IMG/VR virus record: IMGVR_UViG_3300010370_000106 | Span: 1-35,895 of that record | From: a virus | Reading direction: 5' to 3' (one strand) | Length of the DNA stretch: 35,895 nucleotides | In this document: positions 1 to 8,435 of the stretch, piece after piece | Position numbering within the stretch: the stretch's first letter is position 1 | Layout of the letters: each line of letters starts with the position of its first letter | The notes under the pieces: generated by a model | What the model was told of the DNA's origin: nothing | Seen by the model: the letters and a program-made list of their open reading frames with translations, nothing else | Database searches by the model: none | Program-made: the position numbers and the translations under genes

Positions 1-627
1 CTCATCGTTTACAAACTTACCTGTTCCACCAGAAGTAAGAGAAATACGAGTTCTTGGATAATATGCTTTCATTGTATCATCAATTTCTGCTACACCAGTT
101 TCAATAATTTCTGAAGAGAAAACATATTGTTTCATTTTCAGCGCATATACATACACATTACCTCCACGACCACGACCTAATGTGTAATACATTGCTTGAT
201 TACTTTCATGCTCAACATAAGTAATTTCGTAGATACTTGTGAGCATAGGAATGTAAATCAAATCTCCTTCACGTGGTCGTGTCAGACCATTGACTGTATA
301 ACGAAAACGGAGTCTTGAAACTAAGAAGGTTACTTCATCACGAATTTCTAAACCAAACTTAGAAATGAAATCTCCTTCACCTTCCATACCCGTAACATTT
401 TCAAGATACATTTCAATTGGGTGAGCAGTGCGATATTCTTTGAGAACGTCTTCACCAAATAGATAATCTACTTCATCTCTTGTTGTTCTTGGTAAATAAT
501 AGACATCCAATCCATATATCTTGAGTGCTTCAATAACTAAATCTTCTACCAACAACTGTTCTGGAGTAACAGCATTGCCATTACCCAGACGAGATGGAAA
601 ATTATTGAAGTAAAAGTTAGTAGCCAA
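1..627 (-). CDS. gp14: Neck protein gp14 (partial, 3' end outside window)
   Basis: T4-like neck protein gp14, which with gp13 forms the collar joining the filled head to the tail. The reading frame is open from 627 to the window edge (209 codons), so the C-terminus is missing. The N-terminus reads TNFYFNNFPSRLGNG after the start, a strongly recognisable gp14 opening; PREGDLIYIPML lies further in. I place the start at a TTG (627-625), because the in-frame stop of gp13 is only two codons upstream and the gp14-specific residues begin immediately after. The next ATG would delete about 80 conserved residues. No strong Shine-Dalgarno is visible (only TGGA within the gp13 stop region), so translation is probably coupled to gp13. 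Identity is confident from family recognition; the TTG start is inferred. Confidence 0.9.
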   Translation of the reverse strand, partial: MATNFYFNNFPSRLGNGNAVTPEQLLVEDLVIEALKIYGLDVYYLPRTTRDEVDYLFGEDVLKEYRTAHPIEMYLENVTGMEGEGDFISKFGLEIRDEVTFLVSRLRFRYTVNGLTRPREGDLIYIPMLTSIYEITYVEHESNQAMYYTLGRGRGGNVYVYALKMKQYVFSSEIIETGVAEIDDTMKAYYPRTRISLTSGGTGKFVNDE

Positions 628-630
628 AGT

Positions 631-1584
631 TTATCCAGTAAATATTTCTGAAGGAAGTGAACCCATTTGATACATTTCTTCTTCCATTTTTGCTATTTCT
701 TCAGACGCTTCATCATAAATTTTTTGACCGTTGAGTGTTACGCCACCAGGCATTTGAATGCCCTCAAATTTTTTCAAATTATTACCCCATTGTTGTTTGA
801 TTTTAGCTGTAGCAAGTTGTTTCAGATAACGATCATTCCATAAATCTACTGTTCCAGACAATGTGGCTGTAGAATTACTGTGAGTTAGTGTCGGTGGTCC
901 TATCAATGTCAAACTGGTAGGAGATACGATGTTACCAACTTGTTTAGATTCTTCACCAATATTGATAAAATCAAAAGCAACTATTTCTTGATCAAATTTT
1001 GTGCCATATCCAGTTATTGTGTTGGACGATGGATCTCCAGACATCGTTCCTGTAAGAGTTACCGTATCAGGATTCAATACACGATAGCATTCTACGATTA
1101 CAAAATCTCCAGGTTGAACATCACGTGTCCAATCAATATCTAAAAACACTTTGTTTTGATGACGATTGAAACGGAACTGAGGAGTTCCTGAAAACAAAAG
1201 ATTCAATGTACGCAAGTGCTGCATTGTAATCTCATACGACACATATGAAACAGATGTAAAGTCATATAGATCGTGCAAACGTAATTGATAACGTAAGTCA
1301 AACATATTGATGGATGCATTTGATTGATCAAACGGCATTATGCCTATTACAAACTGAACTGCATCTGGACAATATATCCACTGACGATTGATATCTTCTT
1401 GCGTAATTTGATGTTTCATGAATAGCTTTTCAGTGCCATCATAGTGATAGTCACGCCAAAAAGATATTGCATCATCAATCCGATCTTCTACTTGATCATC
1501 ATCAACGTTGATTTCAAGAACAGGCCATCCTAATCTGCGTAGGCAGTATTCTTTGAATTGTTGTCTTGTGTTTATTTTTGCCAT
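631..1584 (-). CDS. gp13: Neck protein gp13 with an inserted beta-rich module
   Basis: T4-like neck protein gp13 (317 aa), partner of gp14 in head completion and tail joining. Diagnostic stretches are CLRRLGWPVLEINVDDDQ (about residues 14-31), RIDDAISFWRDYHYDG (35-50), and near the C-terminus FEGIQMPGGVTLNGQKIYD (273-291). Between NPD (171-173) and DLWNDRYLKQ (247-256) there is an extra stretch of about 73 residues. It contains GYGTKF and LTLIGPP and resembles the GTGTKF module in the 886-aa baseplate protein; from memory, cyanophage gp13 joins these flanks directly. The ATG is preceded by an ATAAATA box at 1598-1592 and no clear Shine-Dalgarno. It follows the 2057-aa fibre by 19 nt and sits 3 nt ahead of gp14. 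Identity is confident; the insertion is based on recalled family architecture. Confidence 0.92.
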   Translation of the reverse strand: MAKINTRQQFKEYCLRRLGWPVLEINVDDDQVEDRIDDAISFWRDYHYDGTEKLFMKHQITQEDINRQWIYCPDAVQFVIGIMPFDQSNASINMFDLRYQLRLHDLYDFTSVSYVSYEITMQHLRTLNLLFSGTPQFRFNRHQNKVFLDIDWTRDVQPGDFVIVECYRVLNPDTVTLTGTMSGDPSSNTITGYGTKFDQEIVAFDFINIGEESKQVGNIVSPTSLTLIGPPTLTHSNSTATLSGTVDLWNDRYLKQLATAKIKQQWGNNLKKFEGIQMPGGVTLNGQKIYDEASEEIAKMEEEMYQMGSLPSEIFTG

Positions 1585-1591
1585 AGTTGTC

Positions 1592-1598
1592 TATTTAT
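1592..1598 (-). promoter_or_regulatory. ATAAATA box immediately upstream of gp13
   Basis: The minus strand reads ATAAATAGACAACT directly before the gp13 ATG at 1584. The heptamer matches the core of the T4 late promoter TATAAATA except for its first base. It lies only 7 nt from the start codon, so a late transcript from here would be nearly leaderless. It may instead be chance in AT-rich DNA. Confidence 0.35.
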
Positions 1599-1603
1599 TT
1601 TAG

Positions 1604-4600
1604 TTATCCCAGAGCAATTGCAAGAGCGACTGCGCTATCAATTGCAGAGTTTGCAGCAGTAAATGCAGCATTTGCTGTATTACGAGCATACACATCAGTT
1701 GCAGAATTAGCAGCAGCAAAAGCACCGTTAGCATAAATTGCAGCAGAGTTTGCTACGTGCGATGGAGTATTTGCAGCGATTGCAGTGCCGTTAGCAAGAA
1801 CAAACGCAGCATTTGCTTGAATAAATGCAGAATTACCAGTATCGTATGCGCCCTGTGTAAATCCAATTACACTTACACCATTGACGGCAAGTGTACCAAA
1901 TACGTTTGTAATACCGCCAGCATTACCTATATTGATAGTTGTTGCTGCACCACCCATACGAATTGTAGTAGCGGTTGTATTAAATATTATGCCAATAAGT
2001 GATGCAGCAAGTATAGATGAAGTTGTTACAGATTGACCAAACACAGCCTTTTGTGTGTATAAAGTATCAGTTGATGGTTGATAATATAATTGAGTATTAC
2101 CACCAACAACAGTATTACCTGTAGCAGAATTTGCCAATACAATATAATGTAAACCGCTGCCAGATTTTGTTTGTAAGTTTACATAGTTCGCTACATTAGA
2201 TGTACCAGCAACGGTACTATTATTAGCAATTGAGTTTGCTAAATCGTATCCTGCGTTTGCTTGAATAAATGCAGCATTTGCATAAAAACCGGCAGAAACA
2301 GCTTTACTATCAGCAACGTTAGCAGCATCAAAAGCAAGACTAGCAACACCTGCAGCAGAGTTTGCTTGGATAAATGCTCCGTTTGCATAGATTGCTGCGG
2401 AATTTGCTACGTGACTTGGTGTATTAGCTGCGACTGCTGCACCATTTGCAAAATTGAACGATGAGTTTGCATGAATAAATGCGCTATTAGCATAAGATGC
2501 TGCCGAGTTTGCAACATGACTTGGCGTGTTTGCCGCAATACCAGCAGAGTTTGCTGTTGCAAATGCAGAGTTTGCATATTGACCAGTTGTGTTCTGTGCA
2601 GAAAATGCAGACTGTGCGTGAAGTATAGCAGCGTTAGCTTGAATGAAACCAGCATTTGCATGACTAAATGCTGCATTTGCTTGTAAAGTTGCAGCATTTG
2701 CGACAATGAAAGCAGCATTAGCATAACTACCTGCTGTTACTGCTTTTGAATCGGCTGTATTTGCAACGATAAATGCAGCGTTTGCGTGATTGAATGCTCC
2801 GTTGGCTACCGTAAATGCCGAGTTTGCATAAGTTGCTGTTGCACCCGCACCAACATCTTCGTATGCAACACCATCAGTTGTATACTTCCACTTCAGTTCA
2901 CTTTCATTCCAGAGTAAGTAAACATTTGCAGAAGAACCACGATCAACTTCTAGACCAGCATTGAGTGTTGGTGCAGCAGTCTGATCAATTGCAGCATTCA
3001 GTGTAATAATGTTATCTGCAATCAGAACAGTTTGTGTGTTTGCATAAACAGTATTACCAACAATAACAAGATTACCAGTAATCGTAACATCACCAGTAAT
3101 TTGACCACCCGTGTTTGCATTCAGCGAATTGTTTGCACGAACATAAGCTGCATTTGCATGACCAAACGAAGAGTTTGCATGAATGAATGCAGCATTTGCG
3201 TAATTACCTGATGCTACTGCTTTACCGTCGGCAACGTTAGCTGCAACAAATGCGCCATTTGCATAGACAGCAGCAGAGTTTGCAACATGTGACGGAGTGT
3301 TAGCGGAAATTGCTGTACCGTTTGCAAGAACAAACGCACCGTTAGCATAAATCGCAGCAGAGTTTGCAACATGACTCGGTGTATTAGCAGCAATTGCAGC
3401 CGAGTTAGCTTTATCAAATGCGCCGTTAGCATATGTACTAGCCGAGTTCGCAACATGACTTGGTGTATTAGCAGCAATGGCAGCAGAATTAGCAGTATCA
3501 AAAGCGCCGTTGGCGTATACGCTGGCTGAGTTAGCAACATGTGATGGTGTATTTGCTGCAATAGCAGTACCATTTGCAAGAACAAATGCACCATTTGCGT
3601 AGATAGCAGCGGAGTTTGCTACATGTGATGGCGTATTGGCATAAATTGCAATTGTGTTTGCTGAATTGAACGCAGCATTAGCATATGTTCCAGCGGAATT
3701 TGCATTAGCACTGACATCATTAGCAAATACAAAAGCAGCATTGGCATGTATGAATGCACTATTTGCGTGTATAAACGCGGCATTAGCATACTGACCAGTT
3801 GCGTTCTGTGATTGATATGCGCTATTTGCATGAATGAATGCAGCATTAGCATACTGACCAGTTGCATTCTGTGATTGATATGCGCTATTTGCGTGTATAA
3901 ACGCCGCATTTGCATACTGACCAGTTGCATTCTGTGATTGATAAGCAGCGTTTGCTTGAATGAATGAAGCATTCGCTGTATTATATAATACTTTGATTAC
4001 ATTTGCAGAAGTCAAAGTCGCAAATGTTATGTTGCCTGCACCATCAGTTCTAATATATTGATCATCAGAACCTCCAGTGATGTGAACATTCGCAATTGAT
4101 CCTAATAGAACACTCTTTGAGAGACTTATATCAACATTCGCACGAACATTGATTGTGTTGCTTGAACCGATGATACGCATCTGTTCATTCTCTTCATTCA
4201 TACCACCAGCAGCAAATATAACATCATTCTGTGGCAAGAATGTGCCTATTACAAGATCACCACCACTTGTAGATGTGTTACCGTGTGTGTAAAGATAACC
4301 ATCGTTTGGTCCAACTAATGTAAATTCTGGATCAGCATGTTCACTGCTACCGATACCCATATTAATATAAGTATCATCTTCATTACCGTTATCAGCAGTA
4401 GCAACATAATCACCAGACGCATCAGTTCCACCATTGATGTTTTGAATGTTTATTTGCGAATAATTATTTTCATTTGTTGATGCTTGAAAAACTGTGTGAG
4501 GTTGATAATCATATCCAGTTGGAATACCAGCATACAGTGCATTATGACCATTGGATGCATAGCCGAAAAACTGACCGCTATTACCAGTAATCGTTACAGA

Positions 4601-7600
4601 TGTAACATTACCTACAAAGTTGACATTGCCTAAAACACTAAGATCATTTTGAATTGTTACATTACCAGAGATCGTACCACCAGATGAACTGAATCTTGTG
4701 TTTGCAAAAGTGTACGCTGAATTAGAATGTATGAATGCAGCATTTGCGTAATTGCCAGTTGCATTCTGACTTTCATATGCACTGTTAGCATGTGCGAATG
4801 ATGCATTTGCTTGTATGAATCCACTGTTGGCGTGAATAAACGCACCATTTGCTACAGTAAACGCGGCGTTTGCATACTGCCCTGTTGTATTCTGAGACTG
4901 ATAAGCAGAGTTCGCATGAATAAAACCAGCATTTGCTTGAGTCAATGCTACATTTGATTGTGCAAATGCAGAGTTTGCATATGAGCCAGCAGAGATTGCT
5001 TTTGAATCGGCTGTATTAGCAGCAATGAATGCTCCGTTTGCATATACACTAGCAGAGTTTGCGACATGCGATGGTGTATTTGCAGCAATTGCTGTACCGT
5101 TTGCTAATTCAAATGCAGAGTTTGCATGAATGAAAGCAGCATTTGCGTAGTTACCTGACGCTACTGCTTTACTATCGGCAACGTTAGCTGCAACAAATGC
5201 AGCATTAGCATGATGATATGCTGAATACGAAAATACATTTACTGTGTTTGCAAAATCAAATGAAGAATTTGCATGAATTAACGCAGCATTGGCGTATTGT
5301 CCAGTTGCATTCTGAGATTGATAAGCAGAATTGGCGTGTATAAAAGCAGAATTTGCATATTGACCGGTTGCATTTTGAGATTGATATGCACTGTTTGCAT
5401 GAACAAATGCAGCATTGGCGTATTGACCAGTTGCATTTTGACTTTGATATGCGCTATTTGCATGAATGAATGCAGCATTTGCATACTGACCAGTTGCATT
5501 CTGTGATTGGTATGATGCATTTGCGTGAATGAATGCTGCGTTAGCTTGAATAAATCCAGAGTTTGCGTGAATGAATGCAGCATTCGCATATTGACCAGTT
5601 GCGTTCTGACTTTTATATGCAGAGTTTGCATGAATGAATGCACCATTCGCTACCGTAAACGCAGCATTAGCATACTGACCAGTTGCATTCTGTGAGATAT
5701 ATGCAGCATTTGCATGATCAAAAGATGCATTTGCTTTGATGAATGCAGAGTTTGCATAGTGTTCAGCATCAGCAGAACCAATATCAAAATAACCTACGCC
5801 ATCATTTGTTACTGTCCATTTATTTGTAGTTTCATTCCAAAGTAAATAAACATTTGCTTCTGAACCACGATCAACTTCAATACCAGCATCTAGTACAGGA
5901 GCAGATGCTTGATTGATAGCAGCATTGAGTGTGATGATATTATCACCGATCAAGACCGTCTGTGTGTTGACGTATGTGGTATTTCCAGTAACAGTCAGAT
6001 TACCAGTAATGCGAACATCACCAGTTACTGTGCCGCCAACGTTTGCATCTAAAGAATTGTTTGCACGAACGTATGCAGCATTTGCATATTGACCAGATGC
6101 ATTCTGTGAAATATAAGCAGCATTTGCTTGTGCATATGCAGAGTTTGCTTGAATGAATCCAGAATTAGCATGGAAGAAACTTGAATTAGCTTGAGTAAAG
6201 CCAGAGTTTGCATGATTGAACGCTACGTTTACGTGATTATAAGCGCCGTTTGCTTTAGCAAAAGCACCGTTAGCGTTTGCGAATGCAGCATTTGCCATTG
6301 CAAGCCCAGCGTTTGCGTTTGCAAAAGCTAGTGCAGAAAAGACACTCAAATCTACATTAGAAGCAAAAATGTAGTTAGAGAAAATTGCATTTGCACCCGT
6401 AATGCTACCATTTGTGCCTGTTGTTGTCAGACTATTTGATGTAACATTACCAACAACAATTACATCACCAGTGATTGTACCACCAACGTTTGCATTCAGT
6501 GAGTTGTTTGCACGAACAAATGCAGCATTACCTGTATTGAATGCAGCGTTAGCTTGAATAAATCCAGAATTTGCATGATTGTAACTTGCATTCGCTTTTG
6601 CAAAAGCACCGTTAGCGTTTGCAAAAGAGGCATTTGCATGATTGAATGCAGAATTTGTTTTTATGAACGCAGAATTTGCGTGGATAAATCCACCGTTAGC
6701 GTGATTGTATGCAGCATTAGCTTGGATGAATCCAGAATTTGCGTGATTGAATGAAGCGTTTGCTTGATAAACTGCGCCAACAAAAGTAGGTAAAAGTGTA
6801 TTTGATAACGTGAAGTCTAAAACTTCACCATCAAATGTTGCTATGCCGCTTGAATTGCTGATCGTCAAACCACCGATATTCAGTGTGCCTGGTCCTAAGA
6901 ACAATGAATGCCAACGATACTCTGTGTTACCTAAATTCCATGTGAGATCACTATTTGGGGTAATTGTACCGCCAACAGAAATATTACCTGTAACTAGACC
7001 ACCAACATTTGCATTGAGCGAATTGTTCGCACGAATGTATGCTGCATTTGCATGATGATATGATGAGTTAGCTTGGATGAATCCAGAATTAGCGTGATCA
7101 AATGCTGCGTTTGTTTTTATGAACGCTGAGTTTGCATGAATGAATCCTGCATTTGCTGTATTGAATGCAGGTTGAATTTGTGGAAATACATTATTAGCAG
7201 CAGCAAAGGATGCATTCGCATGATCAAATGCTGCGTTAGCTTTGATGAATGCTGAGTTTGCATATGATGCAGTTGCAGAACCACCTAGATCATCGTAACT
7301 TGTTCCGTCATTTGTAAATTGCCATTTATCAGCAGTCTCATTCCAAAGCAAATAAACATTTGGTTGTGCGCCACGATCAATTTCAATACCAGCATTCATT
7401 GTCGGTTGACCCGACTGACTGATTGCAGTATTCAATGTAATGATATTATCGCCAATCAATACTGTAGGAACGTTTGCTGCAATTGAACCACCAATGATGT
7501 TTAGATTACCTTGAATCGTAATATCACCAGTGATTGTGCCGCCAACATTTGCATTCAGTGAATTGTTCGCACGAATGAACGCAGCGTTTGCTTGTGCATA

Positions 7601-7777
7601 TCCAGAAGTTTGACGAGTAAATAAATCATAACCACCAATTGCAATCGCTCCGTTACTGTCTGGAGTACCAATGAATAATGTATTGCTTGTATATGAATAT
7701 GCTGGTTCACCAACATTTAGTTTAGTTGGTGTGCTTGTTACTAACGAACGTTTTATTTGAATAGATGAATTTGCCAT
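1604..7777 (-). CDS. Giant heptad-repeat tail fibre / virion structural protein (2057 aa)
   Basis: Very large fibre-like structural protein. The N-terminus (QIKRSLVTSTPTKLNVGEPA, then YSYTSNTLFIGTP) is a type seen on fibre-like virion proteins of aquatic T4-like phages. Most of the chain is a 7-residue repeat, A-N-x-(A/G/S)-F-x-x, with well over 100 heptads grouped in 21- or 28-residue superunits (SAYQSQNATGQYAN..., AANTPSHVANSA...). Three copies of a roughly 90-residue domain (TVLIGDNIITLN...GIEVDRG...VYLLWNE) lie at about 7555-7280, 6060-5780 and 3130-2850. A non-repetitive block at about 4710-4020 (ALYAGIPTGYDYQ, ATADNGNEDD, THGNTSTSGG) resembles a phage fibre knob domain. The C-terminal region at 2225-1860 contains TQLYYQPSTDTLYTQ. 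The A/F spacing fits a trimeric coiled coil, but conserved Asn and the TPSHV heptads leave a solenoid possible. There is no obvious Shine-Dalgarno. The exact tail position is unknown. Confidence 0.8.
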   Translation of the reverse strand: MANSSIQIKRSLVTSTPTKLNVGEPAYSYTSNTLFIGTPDSNGAIAIGGYDLFTRQTSGYAQANAAFIRANNSLNANVGGTITGDITIQGNLNIIGGSIAANVPTVLIGDNIITLNTAISQSGQPTMNAGIEIDRGAQPNVYLLWNETADKWQFTNDGTSYDDLGGSATASYANSAFIKANAAFDHANASFAAANNVFPQIQPAFNTANAGFIHANSAFIKTNAAFDHANSGFIQANSSYHHANAAYIRANNSLNANVGGLVTGNISVGGTITPNSDLTWNLGNTEYRWHSLFLGPGTLNIGGLTISNSSGIATFDGEVLDFTLSNTLLPTFVGAVYQANASFNHANSGFIQANAAYNHANGGFIHANSAFIKTNSAFNHANASFANANGAFAKANASYNHANSGFIQANAAFNTGNAAFVRANNSLNANVGGTITGDVIVVGNVTSNSLTTTGTNGSITGANAIFSNYIFASNVDLSVFSALAFANANAGLAMANAAFANANGAFAKANGAYNHVNVAFNHANSGFTQANSSFFHANSGFIQANSAYAQANAAYISQNASGQYANAAYVRANNSLDANVGGTVTGDVRITGNLTVTGNTTYVNTQTVLIGDNIITLNAAINQASAPVLDAGIEVDRGSEANVYLLWNETTNKWTVTNDGVGYFDIGSADAEHYANSAFIKANASFDHANAAYISQNATGQYANAAFTVANGAFIHANSAYKSQNATGQYANAAFIHANSGFIQANAAFIHANASYQSQNATGQYANAAFIHANSAYQSQNATGQYANAAFVHANSAYQSQNATGQYANSAFIHANSAYQSQNATGQYANAALIHANSSFDFANTVNVFSYSAYHHANAAFVAANVADSKAVASGNYANAAFIHANSAFELANGTAIAANTPSHVANSASVYANGAFIAANTADSKAISAGSYANSAFAQSNVALTQANAGFIHANSAYQSQNTTGQYANAAFTVANGAFIHANSGFIQANASFAHANSAYESQNATGNYANAAFIHSNSAYTFANTRFSSSGGTISGNVTIQNDLSVLGNVNFVGNVTSVTITGNSGQFFGYASNGHNALYAGIPTGYDYQPHTVFQASTNENNYSQINIQNINGGTDASGDYVATADNGNEDDTYINMGIGSSEHADPEFTLVGPNDGYLYTHGNTSTSGGDLVIGTFLPQNDVIFAAGGMNEENEQMRIIGSSNTINVRANVDISLSKSVLLGSIANVHITGGSDDQYIRTDGAGNITFATLTSANVIKVLYNTANASFIQANAAYQSQNATGQYANAAFIHANSAYQSQNATGQYANAAFIHANSAYQSQNATGQYANAAFIHANSAFIHANAAFVFANDVSANANSAGTYANAAFNSANTIAIYANTPSHVANSAAIYANGAFVLANGTAIAANTPSHVANSASVYANGAFDTANSAAIAANTPSHVANSASTYANGAFDKANSAAIAANTPSHVANSAAIYANGAFVLANGTAISANTPSHVANSAAVYANGAFVAANVADGKAVASGNYANAAFIHANSSFGHANAAYVRANNSLNANTGGQITGDVTITGNLVIVGNTVYANTQTVLIADNIITLNAAIDQTAAPTLNAGLEVDRGSSANVYLLWNESELKWKYTTDGVAYEDVGAGATATYANSAFTVANGAFNHANAAFIVANTADSKAVTAGSYANAAFIVANAATLQANAAFSHANAGFIQANAAILHAQSAFSAQNTTGQYANSAFATANSAGIAANTPSHVANSAASYANSAFIHANSSFNFANGAAVAANTPSHVANSAAIYANGAFIQANSAAGVASLAFDAANVADSKAVSAGFYANAAFIQANAGYDLANSIANNSTVAGTSNVANYVNLQTKSGSGLHYIVLANSATGNTVVGGNTQLYYQPSTDTLYTQKAVFGQSVTTSSILAASLIGIIFNTTATTIRMGGAATTINIGNAGGITNVFGTLAVNGVSVIGFTQGAYDTGNSAFIQANAAFVLANGTAIAANTPSHVANSAAIYANGAFAAANSATDVYARNTANAAFTAANSAIDSAVALAIALG
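2850..3130 (-). repeat. Third copy of the IITLN/EVDRG/LLWNE domain
   Basis: Intragenic duplication in the 2057-aa fibre, with sister copies at about 5780-6060 and 7280-7555. All three follow NSLxANxGG and ITGD-type residues, and carry IITLNxAI, a G(I/L)E(V/I)DRG motif and VYLLWNE, ending YxDxG. This third copy reads IADNIITLN where the others read IGDNIITLN. Such repeated domains could be globular beads between heptad rods. Boundaries are approximate. Confidence 0.75.
3230..3660 (-). repeat. 84-nt tandem repeat array encoding TPSHV heptads
   Basis: Five consecutive units with an exact 84-nt period, anchored by GC(A/T)ACATG at plus-strand 3282, 3366, 3450, 3534 and 3618. Each encodes 28 residues, i.e. 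four heptads such as ANTPSHV-ANSAAIY-ANGAFVL-ANGTAIA. The period is a multiple of 21 nt, so gain or loss of units keeps both reading frame and heptad register. The same heptads occur in the 593-aa fibre at 27098-28879. Confidence 0.85.
3781..3969 (-). repeat. 63-nt tandem repeats (three units)
   Basis: Three near-identical 63-nt units start at 3781, 3844 and 3907. On the minus strand each encodes 21 residues of the SAYQSQNATGQYAN-AAFIHAN type (three heptads). Nucleotide identity is high and differences are mostly silent or conservative, which suggests recent duplication or gene conversion with the related array at 5287-5727. Confidence 0.85.
5287..5727 (-). repeat. 63-nt tandem repeats (four consecutive plus two displaced units)
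   Basis: Units begin at 5287, 5350, 5413 and 5476 (exact 63-nt spacing), with further copies at 5581 and 5665. The displaced spacings (105 and 84 nt) are multiples of 21 nt. Each encodes the SQNATGQYAN superunit also found at 3781-3969, around 4860-4920 and in the separate gene at 18480-19181. The pattern is consistent with in-frame recombination between heptad-encoding blocks. Confidence 0.85.
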
Positions 7778-7788
7778 TTTTTTAGAGC

Positions 7789-8043
7789 TTAGAATGTGCC
7801 GCCGTCAATACTAGTAACAGCCGCAGAGGCAATTTTGAATTCGTACCGATTATTTGCTGAACTAAAAACTAATGATTCGCCATCTTCAACACCTACAGTT
7901 GAGACATCATTGATTTCAGCAAGAGTAATATTTGGTTTAGGAGCAAAATCAGATGCAGCAAGTGTAGTTCTATTTGGTTGCTGTACTGTAATTGTTCCTA
8001 GTGTGTTGTTTCTGAGTGAAACAGAGCCTAATGTCAATGGCAT
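7789..8043 (-). CDS. Small virion-associated protein (84 aa)
   Basis: Unnamed 84-aa protein between the 111-aa protein and the giant fibre. It starts MPLTLGSVSLRNNTLGTITV and carries INDVSTVGVEDGESLVFSS, then NNRYEFK, ending SIDGGTF. The DVSxxGVxDGExLVF...YEF pattern is a short beta-rich segment common in phage fibre proteins, often just before a C-terminal DGGTF-type end. The ATG at 8043 is preceded by GAGG at good spacing. The stop of the 111-aa gene is 3 nt upstream and the fibre starts 11 nt downstream, so all three are probably one transcript. It is probably a minor virion component or fibre attachment element. No enzymatic motif is visible. Confidence 0.7.
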   Translation of the reverse strand: MPLTLGSVSLRNNTLGTITVQQPNRTTLAASDFAPKPNITLAEINDVSTVGVEDGESLVFSSANNRYEFKIASAAVTSIDGGTF

Positions 8044-8046
8044 TTA

Positions 8047-8382
8047 TTACCTCGTTACAGATGGTAATACAATTGCTGTACCTTCAATAACTCTAGTTTT
8101 TGAATTGTCTGTGCTATTTGTAATGACTAAATCGTAGACATATCTTCCTGGAGTAAGCAATGCAGTATTTGCCGCAGTCATTGTCAATGTTATTTCGCCA
8201 TTTGCATTACCCGTGATTGTTGCTGCAAGTGTATTTGCAGATGAAGAGTAATAAGATTTGCGGAGCTGAGATGCTGCTGAGTATGTGGTCAAATTCACTG
8301 CATCACCCTGTGCATCATTTACAGTCACGACTGATGTTAGATTAGCACCTTGCTCAAGTGTAAGTTCCAAATAAGCTGCCAA
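8047..8382 (-). CDS. Beta-sandwich-like small virion protein (111 aa, TTG start)
   Basis: Protein of 111 aa starting AAYLELTLEQGANLTSVVTV after the initiator, with SQLRKSYYSSSA in the middle and a C-terminal RYVYDLVITN...VIEGTAIVLPSVT. The 'elt.eqGa...R.G.Y.YDl.i......vieG...v.p.vT' pattern is a recurring short phage tail protein resembling an Ig-like or BppU-N-type beta domain; this assignment is by pattern only. The start is TTG at 8382-8380, supported by AGGAG eight nt upstream and the absence of a nearby in-frame ATG. A CTAAATA box at 8413-8407 and the terminator before it make this the first gene of a new transcription unit running into the giant fibre and probably the neck genes. Confidence 0.72.
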   Translation of the reverse strand: MAAYLELTLEQGANLTSVVTVNDAQGDAVNLTTYSAASQLRKSYYSSSANTLAATITGNANGEITLTMTAANTALLTPGRYVYDLVITNSTDNSKTRVIEGTAIVLPSVTR

Positions 8383-8406
8383 AGTGTTTTCTCCTTTTAT
8401 TTGTAG

Positions 8407-8413
8407 TATTTAG
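8407..8413 (-). promoter_or_regulatory. Candidate T4-late-type promoter (CTAAATA)
   Basis: The minus strand reads CTAAATACTAC, followed by AAATAAAAGGAG, 24 nt before the TTG start at 8382. It resembles the T4 late promoter TATAAATA and sits between an intrinsic terminator (8436-8460) and the next gene, exactly where a fresh promoter is needed. Confidence 0.6.
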
Positions 8414-8435
8414 TCAAATGTGGAATTGGTAGAAA

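Noticed and set aside
2261-5646. Several Cys- or Met/His/Gln-rich open frames in other frames of the giant fibre
   Set aside because: Their odd composition is a direct product of reading the AN-x-A-F repeat DNA in other frames.
3781-5727. Regular repeats that might suggest a CRISPR array
   Set aside because: The repeats are head-to-tail with no unique spacers, all periods are multiples of 21 nt, and they encode in-frame heptads of a fibre protein.
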